Assembly: GCF_029212645.1 (NCBI RefSeq)
Contig: NZ_JARGND010000008.1
Coordinates: 1-64,000 of the forward strand
Origin: Vannielia sp.
GTDB lineage: Bacteria > Pseudomonadota > Alphaproteobacteria > Rhodobacterales > Rhodobacteraceae
DNA length: 64,000 nt
Reading direction: 5' to 3'
In this document: piece after piece, positions 34,385 to 43,968 of the stretch
How the letters are laid out: each line of letters starts with the position of its first letter
Numbering within the stretch: position 1 is the stretch's first letter
Position numbers and translations under genes: made by a program
The notes under the pieces: generated by a model
The model's database searches: none
The model's input: the letters and a program-made list of their open reading frames with translations, nothing else
What the model was told of the DNA's origin: nothing

Positions 34385-35266
34385 ATGCTTGATGAGCCCG
34401 ACGATATTCACGCGCTGTTTCACGGCGCTCCCGCAACCACCGAATTCAAGAAACTTCGCAAACGGATTGTTCGCGATACCCGGGAAGCTATTGAACAATA
34501 CGGGATGATCGAGCGCGGGGCCAAGTGGCTGGTTTGCCTGTCAGGCGGGAAAGACAGTTACACCCTGCTCGCCGTTTTGCATGAGTTGCAATGGCGCGGC
34601 CTCCTTCCAGTGGAGCTGCTGGCCTGCAATCTGGATCAGGGGCAGCCCGGCTTTCCCGCGACTGTCCTGCCGGAATTTCTTGAAAAAATGGGCGTTCCGC
34701 ACAGGATCGAGTATCAGGATACTTACTCTATCGTCATGGATAAGGTTCCGGCAGGTCGAACCTTCTGCGCCCTTTGCTCAAGGCTGCGACGCGGCAATCT
34801 TTATCGAATCGCCCGCGAGGAAGGCTGCTCTGCCGTCGTCCTCGGGCACCACCGGGACGATATTCTGGAAACGTTCTTCATGAACCTTTTCCACGGTTCC
34901 CGACTGGCTACAATGCCACCTAAACTTGTGAACGATGAGGGCGATCTTTTTGTGTATCGCCCGCTCGCACATGTGGCTGAAGTTGATTGCGAAAAATTTG
35001 CGCGCGCGATGAAGTATCCGATCATCCCATGTGATCTTTGTGGCAGCCAAGACGGCCTTCAGCGCCAACAGGTCAGGGCTTTGCTCGACCAATGGGAGGC
35101 CAACCACCCCGGAAGGCGGCAGAAAATGTTTCGCGCCCTTTCCAATACGCGCCCGTCCCACTTGCTCGACCCCAAGCTGTTCGATTTCGAAGGTCTCCTG
35201 CGGGCAGATACCCCTCACGATGAGGAAAATTCGAGCGATTTCTTGGTGCCGGCCTTAAGGAACTGA
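34385..35266 (+). CDS. ttcA: tRNA 2-thiocytidine(32) synthetase TtcA
   Basis: TtcA thiolates cytidine 32 in certain tRNAs using ATP and an Fe-S cluster. The 293-aa product shows the PP-loop motif [12 protein letters not shown] near residue 52, the CxxC pair in [12 protein letters not shown] and a further cysteine in [11 protein letters not shown], plus [17 protein letters not shown]. All ligands are present. Known E. coli substrates include arginine tRNAs; the nearby tRNA-Arg(ACG) has C32, but the neighbourhood is probably accidental. The start codon ATG (MLDEPDD) is the first of the frame. Confidence 0.93.
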   Translation: MLDEPDDIHALFHGAPATTEFKKLRKRIVRDTREAIEQYGMIERGAKWLVCLSGGKDSYTLLAVLHELQWRGLLPVELLACNLDQGQPGFPATVLPEFLEKMGVPHRIEYQDTYSIVMDKVPAGRTFCALCSRLRRGNLYRIAREEGCSAVVLGHHRDDILETFFMNLFHGSRLATMPPKLVNDEGDLFVYRPLAHVAEVDCEKFARAMKYPIIPCDLCGSQDGLQRQQVRALLDQWEANHPGRRQKMFRALSNTRPSHLLDPKLFDFEGLLRADTPHDEENSSDFLVPALRN

Positions 35267-35338
35267 TCATTCGCCTCGCATAGCGTCCTCGTCAGACGCG
35301 GCTGTTTATTCAGGCCGCCAGTGATGGAGAGTTTGGCT

Positions 35339-36880
35339 ATGACGAGCCCTACAAGCACTTATATCAAGATGCGGCGCCTGTTGCGTCAGGGCTTTTTCAG
35401 GCCGCAAGTGCTTACGTTTCTGCCAGCACTGCTTTTGGGGGGATACTGGTTTGGTGGTGAGGGTGTAATCTTGCTCGCCGCCCTGCTCTTTCCGGTGCTG
35501 GCACTCATGGGCGGGCTGTTTGAAGGCGATCATCTGCGCTGCCGTCGCGACGGGACGACCGACCTGCTGTTGCGCAATGACTTTCTCGATCTTCTGGCCG
35601 AAGCGCTTCCGCGAGCTGAGGCGCGCAATTGGTCAACAGCCTGCTTCGTGATCGAGATCGACGATTGGGGCGAAATCAGCAAACGGATCGGCACCACCGC
35701 ATCTGAGACGATTCTGCGCCGCACCGGCGAACGGATCGAAAGCGCCATGCGTGGCGCAGATTTTTGCGGACGGCTGGAAGGCCCGCGCTATGTGGTCGGG
35801 CTGGACCCTGTGCGCCGGGTGGACCTTAACACCGCCATAGGAGTTGCAGAGCGCCTGCAATCGGTGACCGGCGAGGCTATTGCCGTTGATCAAACCTCTG
35901 TGCACGTTTCGGTATCCATTGGGTTTTGCCTCAATAGCCGAGCCCCCAAGCGCACCGCCGATGGGCTGATGGAGGCCGCCGAAACTGCCGCCGAGGAGGC
36001 CCGCTCCAACGGGCCAAGTGCCGTGCGGGCCTACTCCGGCGAAATGCAAGCGGCGATCGCCGCGCGCCATGAACTTACGGATGACTTGCTGGCGGCCTTC
36101 TCCGAAGGGCAGATCCGCCCCTACTTTCAGCCGCAGATCTCCACCGACACCGGGCGCATCACCGGCTTTGAGGCTTTGGCCCGCTGGTTACACCCCGAGC
36201 GTGGGCTTATCCCCCCGGGGGACTTTCTCCCTACGGTTGAGGAGGCCGGACTGATGGAGCGGCTCGGCGAGGTGATGCTCTATCATAGTTGCTCCGCCCT
36301 GCGCGCCTGGGACCGTGCCAACGTTGATGTTCCTACTGTCGGTATCAACTTTTCTGCCGTTGAGTTGCGCAACCCAAAGCTCGCCGACAAGGTGAAGTGG
36401 GAGATTGATCGGTTTGATCTGCCTCCAGAGCGTATCACCATAGAGGTGCTGGAATCCGTCGTCGCTGAAACCGATGATGACACAATCTGCCGAAACATCG
36501 CGGCGCTCGCCACCATGGGGTGCCCCATTGATCTTGATGATTTTGGTACAGGTCATGCCTCAATCAGTTCTATCCGCCGCTTCGCCGTTAGCCGGCTCAA
36601 AATTGACCGCAGCTTCGTGATGCGCGTCCACGAGGACCGCGAACAGCAAAAGCTGGTTTCTGCAATCCTGCTCATGGCAGAGCAGCTCGATCTCGATACG
36701 CTTGCGGAGGGCGTCGAAAGCATTGGCGAACATGCAATGCTGTCACAGCTTGGATGCGGCCATATCCAAGGTTTCGGCCTTGCGCGCCCCATGCCCTTTG
36801 AAGACACACTTAGCTGGATTGAAAAGCACAACGCCAAGATTGTCGAATCGCCGATGCTCAAGGGCTTCTCCCGCAAGTAG
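35339..36880 (+). CDS. Membrane-anchored EAL phosphodiesterase with degenerate GGDEF
   Basis: This 513-aa protein has a short membrane region (VLTFLPALLLGGYWFGGEGV and LLAALLFPVLALMGG), a GGDEF-like domain in which the signature is RLEGPRYVV, so it cannot make cyclic di-GMP, and a full EAL domain. The EAL motif reads FEALARWLHPERG, with VGINFSAVELRNP, ITIEVLESV, DDFGTGHASISSI, KIDRSFV and the final QGFGLARPM, consistent with active cyclic di-GMP hydrolysis. I take ATG 35339 (GGAGAG 7 bases before) over two starts upstream. The degenerate GGDEF may bind GTP to regulate the phosphodiesterase, as in other proteins of this type. Confidence 0.88.
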   Translation: MTSPTSTYIKMRRLLRQGFFRPQVLTFLPALLLGGYWFGGEGVILLAALLFPVLALMGGLFEGDHLRCRRDGTTDLLLRNDFLDLLAEALPRAEARNWSTACFVIEIDDWGEISKRIGTTASETILRRTGERIESAMRGADFCGRLEGPRYVVGLDPVRRVDLNTAIGVAERLQSVTGEAIAVDQTSVHVSVSIGFCLNSRAPKRTADGLMEAAETAAEEARSNGPSAVRAYSGEMQAAIAARHELTDDLLAAFSEGQIRPYFQPQISTDTGRITGFEALARWLHPERGLIPPGDFLPTVEEAGLMERLGEVMLYHSCSALRAWDRANVDVPTVGINFSAVELRNPKLADKVKWEIDRFDLPPERITIEVLESVVAETDDDTICRNIAALATMGCPIDLDDFGTGHASISSIRRFAVSRLKIDRSFVMRVHEDREQQKLVSAILLMAEQLDLDTLAEGVESIGEHAMLSQLGCGHIQGFGLARPMPFEDTLSWIEKHNAKIVESPMLKGFSRK

Positions 36881-36993
36881 CATTTGGGCCCGAAACACGG
36901 CGCAAATGGTAACATTTCGGCCCTTTCGGCTTGACCTTTCGGCCCTCGGGGGATTGAACCACCGCAACCTGAAAACAGTGCGCGGTGCCCTTC

Positions 36994-38805
36994 ATGGACG
37001 ACCAGAACAAGAACCTCATTCTCGCCTCGGCGCTCAGCTTCGTGGTGATCCTCGTGTGGTTCATCATCTTCCCACCCGAAGAGCCCCCGCTCGATCCGGC
37101 TGAGCCACAGGCGACTGAGCAGGCTGCCACTGGTACCGAAGCCGTGCCCGGCGCAGTGGCGGGGGATTCCTCTGTCGCCGCCAATGGCCCTGCCGCGCTT
37201 GAAGAAAATACGCCGCGCGTCAGCATCGACACGCCTGAACTTACCGGGTCGATCTCACTGACCGGCGGGCGCATAGATGATATATCCCTCAAGAATTTCA
37301 CTGTGGACGTAGACAGCGACGAAATTGTGAAGCTGCTCGCACCTATCGGTGAAGCCCACCCATATTTTGCCCTCTACGGATGGCGCAAAGGCGTTGGGCT
37401 TGAAGCATCGGAAGTGCCGAACTTCTCCACGGAATGGTCGGTGGAAGAAGGGGATGTTCTCAGCCCCGGCTTCCCCGTTACCCTCCGCTGGGATAGCCCA
37501 TCAGGCCTGATTTTCCGGCGGTTGATTTCTGTAGATGAGAAATTTCTCTTCACCGTTGACCAATCTGTCGAAAACCCAACGGAACAGTCCCGCAGTGCGC
37601 AACCCTACGCCATCATCGCCAGGCAGGGCTTGCCCGAGTTGGAGAACTTCTTTGTGATCCACGAAGGCGTAGTTGGTCAGCACGGAGGGGAGCTGATTCT
37701 CGAGGATTACGACAACGTCGCCGATATGGACGTGAACCCTCAACTCAAAGCCCCCGGTGAGGTTTTTCCTGCCGTAACCGATGGCTGGGTCGGCTTTACC
37801 GACCACTACTGGATGACCAACCTGATCCCCGAACCGGGCCAGACGGCCGAGTTGTCGGTGACCTACCGCCAATCCGACGACACCTACCAAACGCGCATCT
37901 TTCATCCGATGGAAGAGATCGCACCCGGCGCCACAATGACCACCCGATCCTACTTCTTCGCGGGGTCCAAAGAGTGGCAGGTCATCAAGGACTATCAGGA
38001 CAACAGGAACTTCAAGGATTTCGTTAACACCATTGATTGGGGTTGGTTCTTCTTTCTGACCAAACCGATCTTCCTTGCCCTGCACTTCTTGAACGGCCTC
38101 ATCGGCAATATGGGCTGGGCGATTATCGCACTGACATTCCTCATCAAGGCAATCCTCTTCCCACTTGCGTATAAATCGCAGGTTTCGATGGCCAAGATGA
38201 AGGCTCTCCAGCCGCAGATGGAAAAGCTGAAGGAAAAGGCCGGCGACGATCGCTCGAAACTTCAGCAAGAAACCATGGCGCTCTACAAGAAGGAAAAGGT
38301 TAATCCGGCCGCAGGCTGCTTGCCAATTATCCTTCAGATCCCGATCTTCTTTTCGCTCTACAAGGTGATTTTCGTTACCGAGGAACTGCGTCAAGCGGCC
38401 TGGTTTGGCCCGTTCCGGGATCTGTCTCGCCCTGATCCAACCTCGCTTTACAACCTGTTTGGCGCTCTGCCTTGGGGCCCGCCGGAACCCGGTTCGATCA
38501 TGGCCTTGGTCTTCATCGGCATCCTGCCACTGCTGCTGGGTATTTCGATGTGGCTTCAGCAAAAGCTGAACCCCGCGCCAACTGACCCGACTCAGCAGAT
38601 GATCTTTGCCTGGATGCCTTGGGTGTTCATGTTCATGCTCGGCGGTTTTGCCAGCGGTCTTGTGGTTTACTGGATTACCAACAACACGATCACATTCACC
38701 CAGCAGTATATCATCATGCGGATGCAAGGCTTCAAGCCAGACGTGTTTGGCAACATCAAGTCGGGCTTTTCCAAGAAGGCCAAGGCAGAAAACCCCAAGA
38801 AATGA
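36994..38805 (+). CDS. yidC: Membrane protein insertase YidC
   Basis: YidC inserts and folds inner-membrane proteins, alone or with SecYEG. The 603-aa product starts MDDQNKNLILASALSFVVIL, a signal-anchor, then a large periplasmic domain, and a five-helix core: FFFLTKPIFLALHFLNGLIG, WAIIALTFLIKAILFPLAY, PAAGCLPIILQIPIFFSLYK with the conserved inner region, MIFAWMPWVFMFMLGGFASG and VVYWITNNTITFTQQYIIM. ATG 36994 is chosen over the GTG at 36985. The stop overlaps the next gene (ATGA), so yidC, the MOSC gene and yihA form one coupled operon. Confidence 0.95.
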   Translation: MDDQNKNLILASALSFVVILVWFIIFPPEEPPLDPAEPQATEQAATGTEAVPGAVAGDSSVAANGPAALEENTPRVSIDTPELTGSISLTGGRIDDISLKNFTVDVDSDEIVKLLAPIGEAHPYFALYGWRKGVGLEASEVPNFSTEWSVEEGDVLSPGFPVTLRWDSPSGLIFRRLISVDEKFLFTVDQSVENPTEQSRSAQPYAIIARQGLPELENFFVIHEGVVGQHGGELILEDYDNVADMDVNPQLKAPGEVFPAVTDGWVGFTDHYWMTNLIPEPGQTAELSVTYRQSDDTYQTRIFHPMEEIAPGATMTTRSYFFAGSKEWQVIKDYQDNRNFKDFVNTIDWGWFFFLTKPIFLALHFLNGLIGNMGWAIIALTFLIKAILFPLAYKSQVSMAKMKALQPQMEKLKEKAGDDRSKLQQETMALYKKEKVNPAAGCLPIILQIPIFFSLYKVIFVTEELRQAAWFGPFRDLSRPDPTSLYNLFGALPWGPPEPGSIMALVFIGILPLLLGISMWLQQKLNPAPTDPTQQMIFAWMPWVFMFMLGGFASGLVVYWITNNTITFTQQYIIMRMQGFKPDVFGNIKSGFSKKAKAENPKK

Positions 38806-39551
38806 CCGGTTGCTTGGCTGAAATTTGGCGCCATCCCATCAAGAGCCACGGGCGCGAGCGCGTGGAACAAGTGGCGCTAAAGGCAAGCCAGGCGATGCCC
38901 GGTGATCGAGTTTGGGCCGTTGCACATGCTGACAGCGATGCTGACGGCTCCGAATGGGCGTCCTGTTCAAATTTTTCGCGCACGTCACGCACCCCTGCCT
39001 TGGCTCCTTTCTGGGCCAGGTTGCAAAGTGGTGGCGAGGTCAATCTCCGCCATACCCAGCTGGGGGAGCAAAGCTTCAATCTTGATGATCCAGCCGATCA
39101 GGAGCGCTTTGTCGCGTGGGTCGCGCCGTTGACCCCCGAAAGCCAGCCTGCGCCCAACCGTGTCGTCAAACTTGAGGGCCGAGGCTTTACCGATAGCGAT
39201 TTCCCTTCCGTGACCCTGTGCAACTGCGCCAGCCATCGCGCCGTTGAAGAACAGTTAGGGCAGGAAATTTCCCCACTGCGCTGGCGTGGAAACCTCTGGG
39301 TTGATGGGTTTGCGCCTTGGGCAGAGTGGGATTGGCTCGGCCGCGAAATCCGTATCGGCGAGGCCGTGCTCGTCCCTCGCGAGCGAACAGATCGCTGCCC
39401 CACCACAATGGCGAACCCCGAAACAGGCGAGCGTGATGTGCCAACCGTGAAGGCGCTGCTTGATGGGTGGGGCCACAAAGACTTTTCCGTCCGCTGCGTG
39501 ATTGTGCAAGGTGGAGCCATCCGCGAAGGTGACGAGGTATCCCTGCAATGA
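38802..39551 (+). CDS. MOSC domain protein
   Basis: This 249-aa protein has an N-terminal beta-barrel (IWRHPIKSHGRERVEQVAL) and a MOSC domain of molybdenum-cofactor sulfurase relatives (RIGEAVLVPRERTDRCPTTM ... VIVQGGAIREGDEVSL), with the cysteine in RCPTTMANPETGERDVPTV that could ligate Mo or S. It starts at an ATG overlapping the yidC stop; the frame runs open far upstream but that is inside yidC. It overlaps yihA as well. In these bacteria MOSC-yihA-argB often follow yidC, but a functional link is not known. Confidence 0.85.
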   Translation: MTGCLAEIWRHPIKSHGRERVEQVALKASQAMPGDRVWAVAHADSDADGSEWASCSNFSRTSRTPALAPFWARLQSGGEVNLRHTQLGEQSFNLDDPADQERFVAWVAPLTPESQPAPNRVVKLEGRGFTDSDFPSVTLCNCASHRAVEEQLGQEISPLRWRGNLWVDGFAPWAEWDWLGREIRIGEAVLVPRERTDRCPTTMANPETGERDVPTVKALLDGWGHKDFSVRCVIVQGGAIREGDEVSLQ

Positions 39552-40207
39552 CCCAAGCGCCCCTGCCCTTCCCCGAGGCCGAGCCCCCCGATGCAGCCTC
39601 CGAAGAGGCCGCCCGCAAGCTTTTTGCCGGGCAAATCACCTTTGTCAAAGGTGTCGTCGCAATGGACGGCCTGCCAGAACCTGACCGCTCCGAGGTGTGC
39701 TTTGCCGGGCGTTCGAATGTAGGCAAATCAACCCTGATCAACGCGCTCACCGGGCAAAAGGCACTCGCCCGCGCCTCCAACACGCCGGGCCGGACCCAAG
39801 AAATCAACTACTTTGATATGTCTGGCGCGGGCTATCTGGTGGACCTTCCGGGCTATGGTTTTGCCAAAGCGCCAATCCCGGTGGTCGAAAAGTGGCAGCG
39901 CCTGCTCAAATCATATCTCCAAGGGCGCCAGACCCTGCGTCGCGCCTTTGTGCTGGTTGACTCGCGCCATGGGATCAAAGCGGTCGACGAAGAGATCATG
40001 AAGCTCCTCGATACCGCAGCCGTCACCTTTCAGGTTGTGATGACCAAGGCAGACAAGGTGAAGGAAAAGGACCGCGCCGCTGTGCTCAAGCAAGTTCGCG
40101 CCGCCCTTCAAAAGCACCCCGCAGCCTTCCCCGCGATAATCGTGACCTCGTCGGAAAAGGGCGATGGCATTGCCACGCTACGCGCGACCATCAAGAGCCT
40201 GCTCTAA
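39548..40207 (+). CDS. yihA: Ribosome biogenesis GTPase YihA/EngB
   Basis: EngB is a small GTPase needed for 50S subunit assembly. The 219-aa product shows G1 GRSNVGKSTLINAL, G3 DLPGYGFAKA, G4 TKADKVKEKD and G5 TSSEKGDGIATL. The N-terminal ~45 residues are variable, as usual. It overlaps the MOSC gene by four bases. A 430-bp stretch separates it from argB, so argB may have its own promoter and leader. Confidence 0.95.
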   Translation: MTQAPLPFPEAEPPDAASEEAARKLFAGQITFVKGVVAMDGLPEPDRSEVCFAGRSNVGKSTLINALTGQKALARASNTPGRTQEINYFDMSGAGYLVDLPGYGFAKAPIPVVEKWQRLLKSYLQGRQTLRRAFVLVDSRHGIKAVDEEIMKLLDTAAVTFQVVMTKADKVKEKDRAAVLKQVRAALQKHPAAFPAIIVTSSEKGDGIATLRATIKSLL

Positions 40208-40518
40208 AGGTTCACCTTGGCAGAGCTTTCACCCACGGCCAGTCCCTCGGCAAACCTCGCAGGCCCCGAAAGGCTGGCGCGGCGGTGCGGTTTTACGTGG
40301 GCCAGCTTTTACGCCAAAACCCCGGTCGTCGCTGCCTGCGGAAAGCTTTGAAGGGAATGCCTGCCGAAGATGCGTGCGCTCGCGCGCGCACCCAAGCTGC
40401 GACCGCTGGAGAGAAAAGCACCGCCGCCACAACCCATAACAGGGAGAATGCAACCAGCGGGACCAGCGGCCAACAGCACATAAGCGCCTCTCACTTTTGA
40501 GTGTTGGGCAAAACCGGA

Positions 40519-40630
40519 GCCAAGCACGATTGGGTGCAAATTCCACAAAAGGGATTCCGCCCTGCGCGGGGTCGCGCACGGGGCTTGGCACCGCGGGTGG
40601 CTGCGCGTAACAAGAGGCCACCCCCTTGTT
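40519..40630 (+). ncRNA. Candidate structured leader of argB with an H-type pseudoknot
   Basis: Two foldable elements precede argB. GCCAAGC (40519-40525) pairs with GCTTGGC (40583-40589). Immediately after, GGGTGGC (40595-40601) pairs with GCCACCC (40617-40623), and the loop sequence AACAAG (40609-40614) pairs with CTTGTT (40625-40630), giving an H-type pseudoknot that ends 10 bases before the argB ATG and would cover its ribosome binding site. It does not match the SAM-II, SAM/SAH or preQ1 patterns I know. Nothing else is recognisable between 40208 and 40518. It could be chance in GC-rich DNA. Confidence 0.35.
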
Positions 40631-40640
40631 GAGATCAGCC

Positions 40641-41510
40641 ATGAAGAAGCAAGCCATGAACCGCGACTGGATCGCCACCGCCCGCACCCTCTCGGAGGCA
40701 CTGCCTTACTTGCAGCGCTACGAAAGCGCGACTGTCGTTATCAAGCTCGGCGGGCATGCCATGGGCTCAGACGAGGCGATGGCCGAGTTCGCGCGTGACG
40801 TTGTCCTGATGAACCAAGTTGGGGTGCATCCGGTCATCGTTCATGGCGGTGGCCCGATGATCAATGAAATGCTTGGCAAACTGGGTGTTGAGAGCCAGTT
40901 CATCAATGGTAAGCGGGTGACTGACAGTGCCACCGTTGAAGTGGTTGAGATGGTGCTTTCGGGCCGTGTAAACAAGCGGATCGTTCAGGCGATCAACGAT
41001 CAGGGCGGTCGCGCCGTGGGACTCTCCGGGAAGGATGCAAACATGATCGTTTGTGACCCCTCCGCCCCGGAACTGGGTTTTGTGGGTGACCCCGTTGAGG
41101 TGACGCCTGATGTGCTGCGTCGGCTTCATGGTGATGGGTACATTCCCGTTGTCGCGCCGCTTGGGGCTGGTCGCGATGGTGAAACCTTCAACATTAATGG
41201 TGACACTGCCGCCGGCGCTATCGCCGCCGCCCTGAAGGCCGATCGCCTCCTCCTGCTCACAGATGTGGCCGGCGTGAAGGATGCCGCAGGCGATGTCATC
41301 ACTCAGCTAACGCCAGAACATGTAAAAAAGCTCACGGATGAAGGTGTAATTGCGGGCGGCATGATCCCCAAAACCGAAACTGCGCTTTTGGCCATTAGCG
41401 GCGGTGTTCGCGCTGTCGTCATCCTTGATGGACGTGCCCCAAACGCCTGCCTATTGGAGCTTTTCACCGACCACGGTGCTGGGTCTCTGATCCGCCGCGA
41501 GGTGGCGTGA
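40641..41510 (+). CDS. argB: Acetylglutamate kinase
   Basis: ArgB phosphorylates N-acetylglutamate, the second step of arginine synthesis. The 289-aa product has the amino-acid-kinase motifs [32 protein letters not shown], and the C-terminal [29 protein letters not shown] and [20 protein letters not shown]. The start [16 protein letters not shown] is typical of Rhodobacterales; ATG 40656 would also work. Its stop overlaps the next gene (GTGA), giving coupling to a small Fe-S protein. Regulation may involve the leader described upstream, which is unproven. Confidence 0.95.
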   Translation: MKKQAMNRDWIATARTLSEALPYLQRYESATVVIKLGGHAMGSDEAMAEFARDVVLMNQVGVHPVIVHGGGPMINEMLGKLGVESQFINGKRVTDSATVEVVEMVLSGRVNKRIVQAINDQGGRAVGLSGKDANMIVCDPSAPELGFVGDPVEVTPDVLRRLHGDGYIPVVAPLGAGRDGETFNINGDTAAGAIAAALKADRLLLLTDVAGVKDAAGDVITQLTPEHVKKLTDEGVIAGGMIPKTETALLAISGGVRAVVILDGRAPNACLLELFTDHGAGSLIRREVA

Positions 41511-42136
41511 CCCTTCAGCAAATCGAAGACGCCGCACGCGCAGAGCATCTCGCGGTGATGGGCGGGCTTCATGAAGATGGCGAAACTGTCCTGCTCCTTG
41601 GCCCCGGCGAACCGGGGTTTTGGGCTTGGGTGCAAACGTCCCCTGAGTTCACCGACGGCGCTCCTGATCGGCTTGATCGTTGGTCAGCGCGGGTCATTGG
41701 TGCTCTGGCCGCAACCCTCGGTGCCCGCGCCGTCTTTCCCTATGATGGCCCGCCCTACGCGCCCTTCATCGCTTGGGCTCTCGCTAGCGGCCAAGCTTGG
41801 CAAAGCCCGGTCAATCTGCTCATCCACGCCGAGGCCGGGCTTTGGGCCAGTTACCGGGGAGCTCTGATCCTTTCGGGCGAGGTTGGCCTTGGCGCCCCCG
41901 CCGCCAATCCCTGCCCTGCTTGCGACGCGCCCTGCACCACAGCCTGCCCGGTGGCGGCGCTTACCCCCGATGGATACGACGCCGACGCTTGCCGGAGCTA
42001 CGTCGCCAGCCCCGAGGGGACAGCGTGCCGCTATCGGGGCTGCGCCGTGCGAAGGGCTTGCCCCGTGTCCGCCAGCTACCCTAGGGTGGAGGCACAATCT
42101 GCATTTCACATGACCCATTTTCTGAAAGATCCCTAG
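41507..42136 (+). CDS. 4Fe-4S ferredoxin-like protein
   Basis: This 209-aa protein ends with a ferredoxin-like cysteine array: [17 protein letters not shown], then ACRSYV and [14 protein letters not shown], which could bind one or two 4Fe-4S clusters. The N-terminal ~140 residues ([36 protein letters not shown]) resemble the front of QueG/CobB-type reductases and of small Fe-S proteins found beside argB, without an identified active site. The GTG start overlaps the argB stop. Function unknown; electron transfer is likely. Confidence 0.7.
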   Translation: MTLQQIEDAARAEHLAVMGGLHEDGETVLLLGPGEPGFWAWVQTSPEFTDGAPDRLDRWSARVIGALAATLGARAVFPYDGPPYAPFIAWALASGQAWQSPVNLLIHAEAGLWASYRGALILSGEVGLGAPAANPCPACDAPCTTACPVAALTPDGYDADACRSYVASPEGTACRYRGCAVRRACPVSASYPRVEAQSAFHMTHFLKDP

Positions 42137-42140
42137 TTTT

Positions 42141-42647
42141 ATGCGCCAGCTTTTGCTTCTCCGTCATGCCAAGTCCGCATGGGACGATCCGCTTGCCGAT
42201 GATTTTGACCGCGCGCTTAATGACCGTGGGCAGAAGGCCGCGCAATCGCTTGGCGATTGGATTCGCCACAACAATCTTATGCCCGACCAGGTACTCTGTT
42301 CAGCGGCAGCGCGCACCGTCGAAACATGGGAGCTGATGCTGCTTGACGCTGAGGTGAAGTTTTCAGAAGGGCTTTATCACGCCGGACCAGACCGGATGCT
42401 GAGCGCGCTCCAAAAGGCCAGCGGCGAACGTGTGATGCTGATTGGCCATAACCCCGGTATTGCCGCTCTCGCTGCGATGTTGGTTCGCAGCGCGCCCGTG
42501 CACTCACGCTTTGGCGATTACCCGACCGGTGCGCTCACCGTGACTGAATTTGATATTGATGACTGGGCCGATCTTGTCCCACGCCAAGGCCGCGTGCTGC
42601 ATTTTCTGACCCCGCGCGACATTGAGGCCGATGCCAGCAACGTTTAG
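42141..42647 (+). CDS. sixA: SixA-like histidine phosphatase
   Basis: This 168-aa protein has the histidine phosphatase RHG-type motif LLLRHAKSAWDDP at the N-terminus, ALNDRGQKAAQSLG, then CSAAARTVETWELM and the second histidine in VMLIGHNPGIAAL. SixA of E. coli removes phosphate from phosphohistidine on signalling proteins. The length is right for that short branch, but the substrate here is unknown. It overlaps the convergent SDR gene by four bases at its stop. Confidence 0.85.
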   Translation: MRQLLLLRHAKSAWDDPLADDFDRALNDRGQKAAQSLGDWIRHNNLMPDQVLCSAAARTVETWELMLLDAEVKFSEGLYHAGPDRMLSALQKASGERVMLIGHNPGIAALAAMLVRSAPVHSRFGDYPTGALTVTEFDIDDWADLVPRQGRVLHFLTPRDIEADASNV

Positions 42648-43369
42648 GCGAAGATACGTTGCCACAAGCCAAGCGGTACGGCGCGGCCCCATGTGAATAA
42701 CCAGGCAAATGGCGCCGGGAAACTGACAGAGAACTTCCCAGATCGCATGGCCTTTACAACGCGTTCGCCCGCCTCTTCGGGGTCCATGATCTGCGGCATG
42801 TCAAAGTCGTTCTTGTCCGAAAGTTTGGTCTTGATGAAGCCCGGGTTGACCCGCTGTATTTGCACGCCTGTGTCTTTCAGATCGGCCCGCAGGTTCTCTG
42901 CCAGATGCATCAACGCGCATTTGGACGCGCCGTACCCAAGCGCGCCGGGCAGGCCACGAAAGCCTGAGAGTGAACCGATCAAGGTGATCCACCCGTCGCC
43001 ACGCTCGAGCATCCCCGGCAACACCCCACCAAGCACCCGTATAGCGCCGGACAAGTTCACGTCGATCATGGTGAGGATCTGTTTGCTGTTCCATTTGTCC
43101 GCCGCCATGGGATGATAGGCACCAGCGCTGTAAATCAGACGGTCGATTTGCCCAAGGTGTTTGACCGCCGCTTCAACTGCGTCCAGATCGGTCACATCCA
43201 AAGGCACAATCTCAGCCCCGCCGATCTCATCGGCCAGGTCTTTCAAATCATCCTCGGACCGCGCTGAAAGCACCAGATTGGCACCGTCACGGCTCAAGCG
43301 GCGCGCCACCGCTGCCCCCAGCCCCGACGATGCACCGATGATCCAAATGCGTTTGCCCTTGAAGGTCAT
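42644..43369 (-). CDS. Short-chain dehydrogenase/reductase
   Basis: This 241-aa protein has a Rossmann fold start WIIGASSGLGAAVARRLSRD, the NNAG-equivalent LIYSAGAYHP, the active-site serine in LIGSLSGFRG and the Y-x3-K motif in LGYGASKCALMHLAENLRAD. The C-terminus (PFAWLFTWGRAVPLGLWQ) is hydrophobic. It is the last gene of the five-gene minus operon next to rpoE-chrR, overlapping the DUF3833 gene by four bases. Similar SDRs occur in the RpoE-regulated operon of Rhodobacter. The substrate is unknown, probably a lipid-derived aldehyde or ketone. Confidence 0.88.
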   Translation of the reverse strand: MTFKGKRIWIIGASSGLGAAVARRLSRDGANLVLSARSEDDLKDLADEIGGAEIVPLDVTDLDAVEAAVKHLGQIDRLIYSAGAYHPMAADKWNSKQILTMIDVNLSGAIRVLGGVLPGMLERGDGWITLIGSLSGFRGLPGALGYGASKCALMHLAENLRADLKDTGVQIQRVNPGFIKTKLSDKNDFDMPQIMDPEEAGERVVKAMRSGKFSVSFPAPFAWLFTWGRAVPLGLWQRIFA

Positions 43370-43968
43370 GCTGCGGCATCCTCGGTTTTGACATCAATCG
43401 CAATAGTCTCGGCAGGCAAGGGCCGTAGGGTTGCAACAAGTTCAGCCACTTTGAAGCCGAATTTCCGCATCTCCGATCGGTTGATCATTGTGCCGTTGTC
43501 GAGCAGGTACATCCAGTCCGACACATCGAGCACATGCCCACCGACATTTTCAGGCAGCCGCAATTTGTAGTGTAGCACAAGGGCTGAACCACTTATCTCT
43601 CCGTGCCCCTGCCCGATAATGTCATCCGCTTCGGCTGTGAGTTGGTCGCCATCACTAAGCGTAATCGCCCATTCGCGCTCTTGCGTGTCGCCATCTGCAT
43701 AGGTGAACATCTCATGGAAACGCCCCGTTTTCCCACGGAAACTGCCCTCCATCACCGCCGTAAAACGGCTCTGGACTCGCCCAAAGGGGCCATAAATCAC
43801 GCCGTCGCAGGCCAGTCGCTGCCCAAGGTGCTCGACCGGGTTGAAGACGGGCGTTGTATTCTCATAGTGCGCCGGTCGCTGCGCCCTGAAGCCAAGAAAA
43901 GCGCGGGCGGCATAAACCAGGCCCAGCGCAACGGTAACTCCGGCCAGAAAAACGACAAGATCAGGCAT
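43366..43968 (-). CDS. DUF3833 family protein
   Basis: This 200-aa protein has one N-terminal membrane segment (LVVFLAGVTVALGLVYAARAF) and a soluble beta-rich domain (FGRVQSRFTAVMEGSFRGKT, ALVLHYKLRLPENVGGHV, VSDWMYLLDNGTMINRSEM) as in DUF3833. It is anchored in the cytoplasmic membrane with the domain outside. It overlaps cfa by eight bases and the SDR by four, in the operon linked to the sigma factor. The family's function is not known; its partners suggest lipid modification or stress on the envelope. Confidence 0.82.
   Translation of the reverse strand: MPDLVVFLAGVTVALGLVYAARAFLGFRAQRPAHYENTTPVFNPVEHLGQRLACDGVIYGPFGRVQSRFTAVMEGSFRGKTGRFHEMFTYADGDTQEREWAITLSDGDQLTAEADDIIGQGHGEISGSALVLHYKLRLPENVGGHVLDVSDWMYLLDNGTMINRSEMRKFGFKVAELVATLRPLPAETIAIDVKTEDAAA

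Noticed and set aside
40519-40630. A known riboswitch class before argB (SAM-II, SAM/SAH, preQ1)
   Set aside because: The pseudoknot topology is similar, but the conserved loop sequences of those classes are absent.
40229-40687. A 152-aa minus-strand frame between yihA and argB
   Set aside because: It runs into argB antisense, and its composition is that of non-coding GC-rich DNA.
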